From JANQOH01 sp965201155 (lineage in GTDB: Bacteria > Pseudomonadota > Alphaproteobacteria > UBA7887), in the NCBI GenBank assembly GCA_965201155.1, contig OZ241752.1, positions 496,001-560,000 on the forward strand: 64,000 nucleotides of DNA. The letters run 5' to 3'. The notes beneath the pieces are model-generated. The model was not told where the DNA came from and ran no database searches. It saw only the letters and a list, made by a program, of their open reading frames with translations. Positions 16,582 to 24,588 of the stretch are shown here, one piece after another. The position numbers and the translations under genes are program-made. How positions within the stretch are numbered: the stretch's first letter is position 1; every line of letters begins with the position of its first letter.

Positions 16582-17193
16582 ATGGCCATAAGGAAAATCG
16601 CCAGGATGGGACACCCGGTCCTGTGCCGCCCGGCTCAGGCGGTGACGGACCCGACGGACCCGGAAATTGCGCGCCTTGCCGGTGATATGCGCGACACGCT
16701 GGAAGATCTTGGCGCCAGCGGCCTTGCTGCGCCGCAAGTCTATGCGGATGCGCGGCTCGTGGTATACCGGCTGCGCGGGGACCGTATCCCGGCAAATGCC
16801 GATTATCCGCCGGTGCCGTGGACAGTGATGGTCAATCCTGAACTCACGCCTGTCACCGATGAACAATGGCTGGTCTGGGAGCGCTGCCTGTCGCTCCCCG
16901 GTCTGCATGGCCAAGTGCCGCGCTATACGCATATCGGCGTGCATTACACGACGCTTGACGGTGAGGTCGTGGAGCATGAGGCGACGGGCAGTTGGGCGTC
17001 GCTGTTGCAGCACGAATGCGACCATCTGGACGGTGTGCTGTATCCGATGCGCATGACGGACCTTTCGCTGCTTGCGTTCAACGACTCGCCGGGGCCGCTT
17101 GCGGCCCATGCCGTGCGCGCGCCGGAGGAGATTGATCCGCTGTTTCTTGATCTGGTCGAGCGCTGGCCTGGTCGGGAGCAATGGGCCGCGTGA
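16582..17193 (+). CDS. Peptide deformylase-like protein (variant motif 2)
   Basis: A 203-residue member of the peptide deformylase family. Motif 1 is GASGLAAPQ (residues 44-52), motif 3 is Q143-H-E-C-D-H148 with His144, Glu145 and His148 as metal and catalytic residues, and Cys102 is the third metal ligand in motif 2. Motif 2 reads W-E-R-C-L-S, not the usual E-G-C-L-S, so Gly is replaced by Arg, and motif 3 has Cys for the usual Phe. Type III deformylases and deformylase-like N-acyl hydrolases show such changes. Start chosen at ATG 16582, eight bases after GGAGGG. Its place in a hydantoinase operon suggests removal of N-formyl groups from amino acids, not from nascent proteins. Confidence 0.85.
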   Translation: MAIRKIARMGHPVLCRPAQAVTDPTDPEIARLAGDMRDTLEDLGASGLAAPQVYADARLVVYRLRGDRIPANADYPPVPWTVMVNPELTPVTDEQWLVWERCLSLPGLHGQVPRYTHIGVHYTTLDGEVVEHEATGSWASLLQHECDHLDGVLYPMRMTDLSLLAFNDSPGPLAAHAVRAPEEIDPLFLDLVERWPGREQWAA

Positions 17194-17954
17194 GCGACGC
17201 ACGGATTGCGGCGGGGTTGGAAGGACGGTTGCGCGAGCGTCCATCGCCCAATAGCGGCATGCGGCGCGGCGGCGTCATCGACATGCTGGTGCTGCATTAT
17301 ACGGGGATGCAAAATACCGCAGCGGCGCTTGACCGCCTGTGCGACCCGGACGCCAAGGTCAGCGCGCATTATCTGATTGACGAGGACGGCACCACGTATT
17401 GGCTTGTGCCGGAAGAGCGCCGCGCGTGGCATGCAGGCGTGAGTGAATGGGCCGGCGCTACCGACATCAATGACCGCTCGATCGGAATCGAATTGGTGAA
17501 TCCGGGGCATGAGCACGGGTATCGCCGCTTCCCGGAGGCGCAGATGGCGGCGCTGGAGGTATTGGCAGGGGAGATCGTACAGCAGCGCGCGATTCCGCCG
17601 CAGCGAGTGGTGGGGCATTCCGATGTGTCGCCGTCGCGCAAGCAGGACCCGGGCGAACTGCTCGACTGGGAACGGCTGGCGCGGCGGGGAGTCGGGCTAT
17701 GGCCGCGCGTGTGCGACGAGAAGCGGGAAGCACCGCTCCTGCTGTCTCCGGGCGACCGCGGCGAAGAGGTCGCGGCGGCTCAGTCCGCGTTGGCAGCGTA
17801 TGGTTACGGCTTGCGCGTGACCGGCGTTCATGACCGCGCCACGGAGGATGTGGTGACGGCGTTTCAGCGTCATTTCCGCCCGTCGGTTGTTGACGGGCGG
17901 TATGACACGGCGTGCGACGCTCTTCTTCGCATGCTTCTGCGCATGATTGCCTGA
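17190..17954 (+). CDS. N-acetylmuramoyl-L-alanine amidase, AmpD/AmiD type
   Basis: A 254-residue zinc amidase (Amidase_2) with a C-terminal peptidoglycan-binding domain. Numbering from the GTG at 17190: zinc ligands H36 (VLHYTGM), H143 (GHSDVSP) and D153 (KQDPG), with K151 before it as in AmpD. PG_binding_1 covers about 183-250 (SPGDRGEEVAAAQSALAAYG). It cuts the bond between N-acetylmuramic acid and L-Ala of the stem peptide. No signal peptide is apparent, so a cytoplasmic muropeptide-recycling role is likely. GTG 17190 overlaps the deformylase-like stop (GTGA); an in-frame ATG at 17181 is the alternative, but GGGAG is only two bases from it. Converges with the luciferase-like gene. Confidence 0.88.
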   Translation: MSDARIAAGLEGRLRERPSPNSGMRRGGVIDMLVLHYTGMQNTAAALDRLCDPDAKVSAHYLIDEDGTTYWLVPEERRAWHAGVSEWAGATDINDRSIGIELVNPGHEHGYRRFPEAQMAALEVLAGEIVQQRAIPPQRVVGHSDVSPSRKQDPGELLDWERLARRGVGLWPRVCDEKREAPLLLSPGDRGEEVAAAQSALAAYGYGLRVTGVHDRATEDVVTAFQRHFRPSVVDGRYDTACDALLRMLLRMIA

Positions 17955-17955
17955 G

Positions 17956-19041
17956 TCAGGCGGTGGCGCGGGCGAGTGCAGGAAGCACCTCGCGCGCGGT
18001 GAGTTCCATGGAGCGTGTGAGGGCGCGTTTGTCGGTCCAGTCATGGGCGGTCATGACGAGATGGCCGAAGGGGCCGATTTCCTCGCGCAAGGCCATTATC
18101 TGCTCCACGACCTGGTCGGGGGTGCCGCGGATGACCAGCCGGTCCACCATGGCTTCAGGGGTCAGCGCCTCGGGGTCAGCCTTCTCGTCCAGCACGGCGA
18201 GCGAACGCATTCCGGCGCGGTCGAAAATGTTGAACAGATAGTCATAGTAGTAGTGGAAGCTGCCGCCGGGCTGCTTGACGAATGCCTCCGCTTCTTCCGC
18301 GCTATCGGCGACAAAGATACTGCGGGCGACGCGCCAGCGCGACGGGTCGGGCTGTTTGCCGTGTTTTTCGCACTCCTCGACATAGACGTCCCAGTGGGAC
18401 TTGACGGCCCAGTTGCCGACAAAATTGGCGGAGATCGGTTCGTAGCCGCGGGCGGCCGCCAGCCGCATGGTGCCCGAGCGCGGACTCATAGCGGAAACGG
18501 CGATCGGCGGATGCGGGGTCTGGAACGGTCTGACCATGCGGCCGAGGCCGATATCGTCATGCGCCCATTCGGACACTTTGGTCGACCAGAACTCACCCTG
18601 AATGTCGTAGGGCGGGTCGGTTTGCCAGATTTTCAGGATCATGTCGATGGATTCGACCATCATGGCGCCGCGGTCGTTGTCCATGACGCCGAACAGCTCG
18701 AAATCGGGCGGCAGTCCGCCGGGGCCGATCCCCATGATGAAGCGACCGTTGGACAGATGATCGAACATGGCGGCATGGCCGGCTATGAGTGCAGGATGAT
18801 ATTGCGACATGCAGATGACGCCGGTGGCGAGCTTGATGCGCTGCGTGCGCGCGATGAGGTTGGCCATGAACAGCAGCGGCGAGGTGATTGGTTCCACCGA
18901 GGAGCAATGATGCTCACCCACCCACACTTCCTCGAAGCCCAACCGGTCAGCCAGTTCCACCGCTTCGACGTCTTCGGCCAGCGCGGTGTGATAATCCTTG
19001 TCCTTGTGGTGTACGGGCATCATGAAATAGGACAGTTTCAT
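17956..19041 (-). CDS. LLM-class flavin-dependent oxidoreductase
   Basis: A 361-residue bacterial-luciferase-like monooxygenase (TIM barrel). Characteristic segments: EAVELADRLGFEEVWVGEHH near residue 25, NLIARTQRIKLATGV near 62, and the phosphate/flavin-binding region LSNGRFIMGIGPGGLPPDF near 96. It should use FMNH2 (or F420) to oxidise an organic substrate; relatives include alkanal and alkanesulfonate monooxygenases. Start at ATG 19041, after GAGGA, overlaps the stop of the serine hydrolase (ATGA). It is third in a Nudix-hydrolase-oxidoreductase unit. Substrate unknown. Confidence 0.9.
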   Translation of the reverse strand: MKLSYFMMPVHHKDKDYHTALAEDVEAVELADRLGFEEVWVGEHHCSSVEPITSPLLFMANLIARTQRIKLATGVICMSQYHPALIAGHAAMFDHLSNGRFIMGIGPGGLPPDFELFGVMDNDRGAMMVESIDMILKIWQTDPPYDIQGEFWSTKVSEWAHDDIGLGRMVRPFQTPHPPIAVSAMSPRSGTMRLAAARGYEPISANFVGNWAVKSHWDVYVEECEKHGKQPDPSRWRVARSIFVADSAEEAEAFVKQPGGSFHYYYDYLFNIFDRAGMRSLAVLDEKADPEALTPEAMVDRLVIRGTPDQVVEQIMALREEIGPFGHLVMTAHDWTDKRALTRSMELTAREVLPALARATA

Positions 19042-20288
19042 GGCGTTTTTCCTCTTGGTCCGTCGATCAATGCTTGGTGAACAAGGGCGCGCAGTTCGGC
19101 GCGCAGGGGATAGGTGCCGGAGGGGCCGAGCTGGGTCAGGAAGATGACGGTCATATCTTCCACCGGGTCGATCAGAAACATGGTGCTGGCCCAGCCGCCC
19201 CATCCATGATCGCCCGGATTGCCCGATACGTGCGCTCGCGCGGGGTCGAGCATGACCCAGAAACCAAGTCCGAAGCCGACGCCGGCGAACGAAACTTCTG
19301 CAAAAACAGGCTGGCCCATGGCGGCAAGGTCGCCGGCAAGGTGGTTGCGGGTCATGAGCCGCAAAGTGCGCGGCCCCAACAGGCGTTCACCGTACAGCGA
19401 TCCGCCGCGGCGGAGCATTTCAGCGAAACGAGCATAGTCGCCCAAGGTGGAGACGAGGCCGCCGCCGCCGGAGAAGGTCGTGACCCGACCTTCGCGGAAG
19501 GCCGAGTCGGCGCCGTTCTCGATCAGTGTCATGCCGCCGGCATCGTCCGGTCCATAGACCGCGGCGACGCGTCCGCATTGGTCTGCGGGATAGGCGAAGC
19601 CGGTGTCGACCATGCCGAGAGGTCCCAGCACGCACTCGCGCAGATGGTGGTCCAGCGTGCGGCCGGAAAGAATTTCGATGAGGCGGCCGACAATGTCGGT
19701 GGACACGCCGTAATTCCAGCGGGCGCCCGGCTGGAAAGCAAGGGGCAGTTCGGTGAGGCGGCGTACCGCCGCTTCGAGGCCCGGCCCGCCGGGGCCGAAG
19801 CCGATCCCCTGTGCGATGTAGGCGTCACCAAGCACGCCGCCGTTGAAGCCGTAGGTGAAGCCGGCAGTGTGGGTGAGCAGATGATGAATGGTCACGGGAG
19901 TCGTCAGCGGGGTCACGTCATGCAGGCCTTTTGCGCCCGGGCGCAGGACGGAGAGCCGTGCGAATTCCGGTATGTAGTCCGCGACCGGGTCGTCAAGGCG
20001 GAACCGGCCTTCCTCGTACATCATCATCAGGCCGACAGTGGTGATCGGCTTGGTCATCGAATAGATGCGCAGGAGGGTATCGGCGGTCCAGGGGGCGCCT
20101 GCCTCCACGTCGCGCAGGCCGGTCTGGAAATGCCATGCGGTTTCGCCGCACCGGGTGATGAGCAGGGCGCCGCCGGGCAGCCTGCCGGCGTCGACATGGC
20201 GGACCAGCCAGTCATTCAGGCGGCGCAGGCGGGCGCGGTCGAAGCCCAGCCGTTCCGGGCGGACCGGGTCGAGGACAGTATCACTCAT
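19038..20288 (-). CDS. Serine hydrolase, beta-lactamase/esterase family
   Basis: A 416-residue class C beta-lactamase-like hydrolase without a signal peptide, so probably cytoplasmic. SxxK is S77-M-T-K80, the second-motif tyrosine Y193 in WNYGVSTD, and late Gly-rich segments (SGGGGLVSTL, GWGGWASTMF) complete the site. It resembles the secreted paralogue at 3015-4280 in its SMTKPI motif and overall order of blocks. Start at ATG 20288 overlaps the Nudix gene by eight bases, and its stop overlaps the next start by four. Likely an esterase or amidase acting with the neighbouring oxidoreductase. Confidence 0.87.
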   Translation of the reverse strand: MSDTVLDPVRPERLGFDRARLRRLNDWLVRHVDAGRLPGGALLITRCGETAWHFQTGLRDVEAGAPWTADTLLRIYSMTKPITTVGLMMMYEEGRFRLDDPVADYIPEFARLSVLRPGAKGLHDVTPLTTPVTIHHLLTHTAGFTYGFNGGVLGDAYIAQGIGFGPGGPGLEAAVRRLTELPLAFQPGARWNYGVSTDIVGRLIEILSGRTLDHHLRECVLGPLGMVDTGFAYPADQCGRVAAVYGPDDAGGMTLIENGADSAFREGRVTTFSGGGGLVSTLGDYARFAEMLRRGGSLYGERLLGPRTLRLMTRNHLAGDLAAMGQPVFAEVSFAGVGFGLGFWVMLDPARAHVSGNPGDHGWGGWASTMFLIDPVEDMTVIFLTQLGPSGTYPLRAELRALVHQALIDGPRGKTP

Positions 20289-20958
20289 GATCGAAGACGA
20301 AGCGGCCGCGCACGGTGCGAAAACGCGGCACCGGGCGCGGGACACCGGGCGGCGGCGGATCGTCGAGATGGGCGGCAACCAGCTTGAGCACCAACTGGGT
20401 GACATTGGGCAGGGGCAGGCCGAGCGCATCCTGCAACCCGACCCAGCGCAAGTCGACCAGTTCGCCGCTGCTGGCCAGTGTTCCGTGCGCGTCCGCCGCG
20501 TCGGCGAGAAAGAAGCGGGCATTGAAGCGGCGCGGGCGGTTGGGTGGAGTGACGGCGCGGTAGAGATAATCGAGTGCGCCGAGGGCGGGTCCCCTGCCCT
20601 GTGCAGCGAAAGCATCCCAGGGCGGGCGGGGGGACCTCGCGCGCGGCGCGGCCGTGCGGGGCGCAGCGATCATCAGGCCCGTTTCTTCAAAGGTTTCGCG
20701 AATCGCGGCAACGGCCAGGGCATGGGCGCGCGCCGGGGTTGCGGCGCGTTCAAGACGTTCCCGCACATCGTCGCGCAGCGGCGTGGCGCCGGCGACGCGG
20801 TGGTCGGCCGGATCGACACGCCCGCCCGGAAAGACATAACGGTTCGGCATGAACACATGGCCGCCATGGCGCTGGCCAAGCAGCACATGGGGGCCGTGGT
20901 CGCTGCGGCGGACGAGGATGAGCGTTGCGGCGTCGCGAGGACGGATGGATGGGGGCAT
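20281..20958 (-). CDS. Nudix hydrolase
   Basis: A 225-residue Nudix-fold protein. The Nudix helix is AVAAIRETFEETGLMI (about residues 82-97; core R-E-T-F-E-E), preceded by YVFPGGRVDPADH near 41. The glycine usually starting the Nudix box is not clear and the spacing from GG is longer than in MutT, as in CoA-diphosphatase or RppH-unrelated Nudix proteins such as the YfcD/NUDT19-like group. It should hydrolyse a nucleoside diphosphate derivative. Start is ATG 20958. An upstream in-frame ATG at 21066 lies inside tRNA-Ser and must be rejected. Confidence 0.85.
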   Translation of the reverse strand: MPPSIRPRDAATLILVRRSDHGPHVLLGQRHGGHVFMPNRYVFPGGRVDPADHRVAGATPLRDDVRERLERAATPARAHALAVAAIRETFEETGLMIAAPRTAAPRARSPRPPWDAFAAQGRGPALGALDYLYRAVTPPNRPRRFNARFFLADAADAHGTLASSGELVDLRWVGLQDALGLPLPNVTQLVLKLVAAHLDDPPPPGVPRPVPRFRTVRGRFVFDHE

Positions 20959-20983
20959 GAGTCGTGTGATGCTGGGGAGGAAT

Positions 20984-21072
20984 TGGCGGAGGGGGTGGGA
21001 TTCGAACCCACGGTACGCAAGGCGCACAACGGTTTTCGAGACCGCCCCGTTCGACCACTCCGGCACCCCTCC
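20984..21072 (-). tRNA. serU: tRNA-Ser(CGA)
   Basis: Class II tRNA on the minus strand with acceptor stem GGAGGGG/CCCCTCC (5' end at 21072), discriminator G and encoded CCA (20984-20986). The anticodon loop CTCGAAA gives anticodon CGA (21036-21038), serine. A long variable arm and the T arm GTGGG-TTCGAAT-CCCAC are visible. It lies between truA and the Nudix gene, both on the same strand. Confidence 0.95.
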
Positions 21073-21145
21073 GCTGGCAGGGATGCGACACTAAACAAGG
21101 GCAGCGCTACCGGCAAGGAGATTTGCTGCCGCGGGAGAGGTGCAA

Positions 21146-21931
21146 TTACTCCAATTCATGCGAGGGGGCAGGTTGGGCGTCATCGCTACTCGCACCGTAG
21201 GACACGGCCATGAGGCACAGGCCGCGCGCCGGCGCCGTGGGACCGGCGGCAGCGCGGTCGCGGGCGGAAAGCATGGCGGCAATGGCTGCCGGCGCAGTCT
21301 TGCCGAGGCCGACGCGCGCCAACGTACCGACCATGATGCGAACCTGATTGTGCAGGAACGAGCGCGCCTGGGCGGTGACGATAATCTCTTCCCCGGCGGC
21401 ACTGATATCCAGCCGGTCAAGGGTGCGCACGGGCGAAGGCGCCTGACATTGGCTGGCGCGAAAGCTGGTGAAGTCGCGCCGCCCTACAAGATGCGCGGCG
21501 GCGGCGGTCATTGCCGCGCGGTCAAGGGGAGGAGCGATCCACCATACCCGCCCGCGTTCGAGCGCCGGCGGGGCGCGTCGGTTGAGAATGCGGTAGCGAT
21601 AGCACCGCGCGGTGGCCGAGAAGCGCGCATGAAAGGCGGGCGGGGCAGCGCCGGCGGCGATGACAACAATGGGCTTGGGGCGTAAATGCGCGTTCAGCGC
21701 ATCGCGCAGGGTGTTTCCCGCCACTTCGCGCACCAGGTCGACATGGCAGACCTGGCCGCGCGCGTGCACGCCGGCGTCCGTACGGCCCGCCCCGTGAACG
21801 ATGGCGTGCTCCGCGCAAAAGGCGTGTATGGCGGCTTCCAGCGCGGCCTGGACAGAAGGACCGTTCTTCTGCCGCTGCCAGCCGACATGGCCGGCGCCGT
21901 CATATTCCACAGTGAGTCGATAACGCGGCAT
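21146..21931 (-). CDS. truA: tRNA pseudouridine(38-40) synthase
   Basis: A 261-residue TruA. Makes pseudouridine at positions 38-40 of the tRNA anticodon arm. The N-terminal MPRYRLTVEYDGAGHVGWQR, the catalytic motif GRTDAGVHA with Asp52, the RFSATARCYRYRI segment near 104 and the FLHNQVRIMVGTLARVG motif near 190 are all present. Normal length. It is on the same strand as, and downstream of, ccmA with a gap of about 60 bases. Confidence 0.96.
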   Translation of the reverse strand: MPRYRLTVEYDGAGHVGWQRQKNGPSVQAALEAAIHAFCAEHAIVHGAGRTDAGVHARGQVCHVDLVREVAGNTLRDALNAHLRPKPIVVIAAGAAPPAFHARFSATARCYRYRILNRRAPPALERGRVWWIAPPLDRAAMTAAAAHLVGRRDFTSFRASQCQAPSPVRTLDRLDISAAGEEIIVTAQARSFLHNQVRIMVGTLARVGLGKTAPAAIAAMLSARDRAAAGPTAPARGLCLMAVSYGASSDDAQPAPSHELE

Positions 21932-21991
21932 GGCCGGTTCGCCGAGGGCTGCGCCGTTTTCTGCAAGGCAGGTTAGCGGATGGGGTGAGGC

Positions 21992-22591
21992 TCATCCAAA
22001 CTGCAGGAGTTGCGGATCTTCGAGGCCGAGACCGGTATGCGTCGCGGCGATGACGATACCGCCGGCAGCGCGGTGTTCCAGCATGATTGCGCCGAGCGCG
22101 GCGACTGAGCGATCGTCGAGGCTCGCCGTCGGCTCGTCCAGCAACCAGATTTGAGCAGGCGCCGCAAGCAGGCGCGCAAGACCGACGCGCCGGCGCTGGC
22201 CGGCAGAGAGAAAGCGCGCCGGGACCTCTGCCAATCGCGCCAGTCCGAACGCCTCGAGCGCCGCTGCGGTGCGGCGCTCGTCGCCGGCATGGAGGTGCGC
22301 CCAGTCCGCGACATTTTCGCGCACCGTCAGCAGCGGTTTCACGGCGTCGAGATGACCGGCATAGCGCAGGACGCTGCGCCAGGCTTCCGGGTCGTCGCGG
22401 ACGGAATTTCCGCACCATGTGAGGGACCCGGAATGCAGGGGCAGCAAGCCGGCCAGGAGACGGAGGAAGCTGGTCTTGCCGCTGCCATTGGGGCCGCGCA
22501 GGACCAGCGCCCCGCCCTGCCGGACGGTAAAATGTACGCCCGAGAAAATAATCCGCTCCCCGCGCCGGCACGCCAGATCCGTTCCTTGCAA
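21992..22591 (-). CDS. ccmA: Cytochrome c biogenesis ATP-binding protein CcmA
   Basis: About 199 residues, the usual size for CcmA, the ATPase of the CcmABCDE system that releases holo-CcmE for cytochrome c maturation. Walker A is GPNGSGKTS (residues 33-41), the ABC signature LSAGQRRRVGLAR (128-140) and Walker B IWLLDEPTASLD (148-159). Early sequence DLACRRGERIIFSG matches CcmA and not other ABC ATPases. No ATG or GTG fits: the first 5' codon matching family starts is TTG at 22591 (reading LQGTDLAC), and the frame is open upstream into the flavin reductase gene. ccmB is not next to it; truA follows. Confidence 0.82.
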   Translation of the reverse strand: MQGTDLACRRGERIIFSGVHFTVRQGGALVLRGPNGSGKTSFLRLLAGLLPLHSGSLTWCGNSVRDDPEAWRSVLRYAGHLDAVKPLLTVRENVADWAHLHAGDERRTAAALEAFGLARLAEVPARFLSAGQRRRVGLARLLAAPAQIWLLDEPTASLDDRSVAALGAIMLEHRAAGGIVIAATHTGLGLEDPQLLQFG

Positions 22592-22622
22592 TTCGGCTAT
22601 GGCGACGATCGGCGCGCCCTCG

Positions 22623-23240
22623 TCATGGCCAGCCCGGGCGCACCATGTCGAACACGGTATCGACCCGTGCATAATCGCGATAGCCGAGGCGGCCGATGAC
22701 GCTGAGACGGTCGTAGCGGACGAGGCCGTCTTCCACCACGTCATCGGCGATATGGACGCCTATGACCTCGCCGAAGATGACGGTGCTGGGCTGTTCCGGG
22801 TCGTTGCCCGGCAGGGTAGCGCGGGAAACCAGCAGGCATTCGAGGTGAGCCGGGCTTTCGGCGACACGCGGCGGCGTAACACACACCGACGGCGCCGGTG
22901 TAAGGCCAGCGACGCGGAATTCGTCAATTTCGGGCGGCGCCGGCGCCGCGCTGGCGTTCATGGCGCGACGCAAATCCCAGGTGGCCATGTTGACGACAAA
23001 TTCTCCGGTCGCCTCGATATTGGAGACCGTGTCCTTGAAGCGGTTGTCCGCTTGCGGCCCGGTGGCCGCAAACATGACCTGGGGCGGGGTGTAGGACACG
23101 CCGTTGAAAAAGGAATAGGGTGCCAAGTTGGGCGTTCCGTCCGCGGCCGCAGAGGAAATCCAGCCGATGGGGCGCGGGATGACCAGCGCATTGAACGGAT
23201 TGTGCCTGAGGCCGTGAGGCTGGCCCGCGCGGTAGAACAT
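22623..23240 (-). CDS. Flavin reductase-like (DIM6/NTAB) family protein
   Basis: A 205-residue flavoprotein of the flavin-reductase-like split-barrel group. FNALVIPRPIGWISSAAADG near the start and APYSFFNGVSYTPPQVMFA near 42 form the FMN site. Members reduce flavin for two-component monooxygenases or act on unknown substrates. The ATG at 23240 (MFYRAGQPHGL) fits family starts and leaves four bases after the M16 stop; the more upstream ATG would overlap that gene by 35 bases. Just upstream of ccmA on the same strand. Confidence 0.88.
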   Translation of the reverse strand: MFYRAGQPHGLRHNPFNALVIPRPIGWISSAAADGTPNLAPYSFFNGVSYTPPQVMFAATGPQADNRFKDTVSNIEATGEFVVNMATWDLRRAMNASAAPAPPEIDEFRVAGLTPAPSVCVTPPRVAESPAHLECLLVSRATLPGNDPEQPSTVIFGEVIGVHIADDVVEDGLVRYDRLSVIGRLGYRDYARVDTVFDMVRPGWP

Positions 23241-23244
23241 GCGC

Positions 23245-24588
23245 CTAGCCGTCAGACGCAGCGAGGCCCATCGGCTCACCGACCACGACGACAGTGAAGG
23301 AGTCGGGATCTATCAGTTCGCGGGCGACCCGCAGGACATCCTCACGCGTGACGGCGCCGATCAGCGCGTCGCGATGGTCCAGATAGTCGATGCCAAGGTC
23401 GGACAATTGCATCGAGACGAGGATGCTCGCCACTTCATTGTTCGAGTCGAGATTGAGCGGAAAGGAGCCGGTGATCCAGGTCTTCGCGTCCTGCAATTCT
23501 TCCTCGCTGACACCTTCGTCACGCATGCGCTCAAATTCGGCGCGGATCACGTCCAAGGTTTCAGCGACGCGGTCGTTCTGGGTTGCAACGCTGCCCATAA
23601 ACAGGCCGAAATTCTCGAACAGTGCGAGCCATGTCTGGACGGAATAGGCCAAGCCGCGTTTTTCCCGTACCTCGTCATAGAGACGCGAGGTAAACCCCGC
23701 GCCGCCCAGTATCCGGTTCATGACAAAGATGGCGTAATAGTCGGGGTCGTCGCGTCCGGGGCCGCGCTGGCCCCAGAAGACGACGCTTTGCGGCTGGGGC
23801 TGCCGTTCGATGATGAGTTTCCCACGGGCGGCGAGTTCGGTCACCGGTTCGGTATCGCCCGCGGCGAGGTCAGGGGCAGTTTCAGGCAACGCGCCGAATG
23901 TCGCGTCCAGCAGCGGCCCCAGGGTGGCAGCGTCGATATCTCCGGCCACGCCGATGACAAGACGGTCGCGGGTGAAGTGGCGGCGCACGAAGGCGGCGAG
24001 GTCGGCGCGTTCAACTGCCTGCACACCGGCCGGGGTTCCGCTTCGCGGCCGGCCATAGGGGTGTTCGGCAAAAACGGCGCGGAACCAGGTCTTGCGGGCG
24101 ATGGAGTCCGCGTTGGTCGTGGCGCGTTCGAGCGAGCGCAGCAATTGCTGGCGCACGCGCTCGACGGCGTCCCGGTCGAAGCGCGGGCGGGTGAGCGCCA
24201 GCGCCAGCAGCGAGAACGCGGCGTCGCGGCGCTCAGTGAGCGTCTGAAGCGAACCGCCGAATCCGTCCAGCCCGGCGTCGAAGCTCATGCGCACGGCGTT
24301 GTCGTCCACCGCGTGCTGGAAAGCGCGGGCATTGAGGTCGCCGGCGCCTTCATTGAGCAAGCCGGATACGAGAGTGGCCAGCCCCTCCTTGCCGCGGGGG
24401 TCGAGCTTGCTGCCGCCGCGAAAGACGTAACGCACGGACAGGATGGGTACGGCGTGCTCCTCGACCAGCCAGGCTTCGATACCGCCGGGGCTGATTACGC
24501 GCTGCACCTCGACAGCCATGGCAGATGACGCCGCGCCGGCCAGAAAGGTGAGTGCGAGGAGGAGCAGGCGCGACGGACGATGCATCAT
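23245..24588 (-). CDS. M16 peptidase family protein, non-catalytic subunit
   Basis: A 447-residue M16 (insulinase/pitrilysin) family protein with signal peptide (ending SSAMA, about residue 25). Where catalytic M16 proteins have HxxEH, this one reads LATLVSGLLNEG, so zinc ligands are lacking. It therefore probably forms a heterodimer with the active subunit encoded immediately upstream, as in mitochondrial-processing-peptidase-like pairs. PDYYAIFVMNRILGGAGFTSRL near residue 290 is the typical second-domain motif. The start overlaps the upstream gene's stop by four bases. Periplasmic. Confidence 0.9.
   Translation of the reverse strand: MMHRPSRLLLLALTFLAGAASSAMAVEVQRVISPGGIEAWLVEEHAVPILSVRYVFRGGSKLDPRGKEGLATLVSGLLNEGAGDLNARAFQHAVDDNAVRMSFDAGLDGFGGSLQTLTERRDAAFSLLALALTRPRFDRDAVERVRQQLLRSLERATTNADSIARKTWFRAVFAEHPYGRPRSGTPAGVQAVERADLAAFVRRHFTRDRLVIGVAGDIDAATLGPLLDATFGALPETAPDLAAGDTEPVTELAARGKLIIERQPQPQSVVFWGQRGPGRDDPDYYAIFVMNRILGGAGFTSRLYDEVREKRGLAYSVQTWLALFENFGLFMGSVATQNDRVAETLDVIRAEFERMRDEGVSEEELQDAKTWITGSFPLNLDSNNEVASILVSMQLSDLGIDYLDHRDALIGAVTREDVLRVARELIDPDSFTVVVVGEPMGLAASDG

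Noticed and set aside
17947..19080. A plus-strand open frame covering the luciferase-like gene
   Set aside because: The minus-strand gene has complete family motifs and coupled starts; the plus frame has none.
20959..21066. An N-terminal extension of the Nudix protein from an ATG at 21066
   Set aside because: The extra residues (MPEWSNGAVSKTVVRLAYRG) are the familiar mistranslation of a serine tRNA gene, which is present here.
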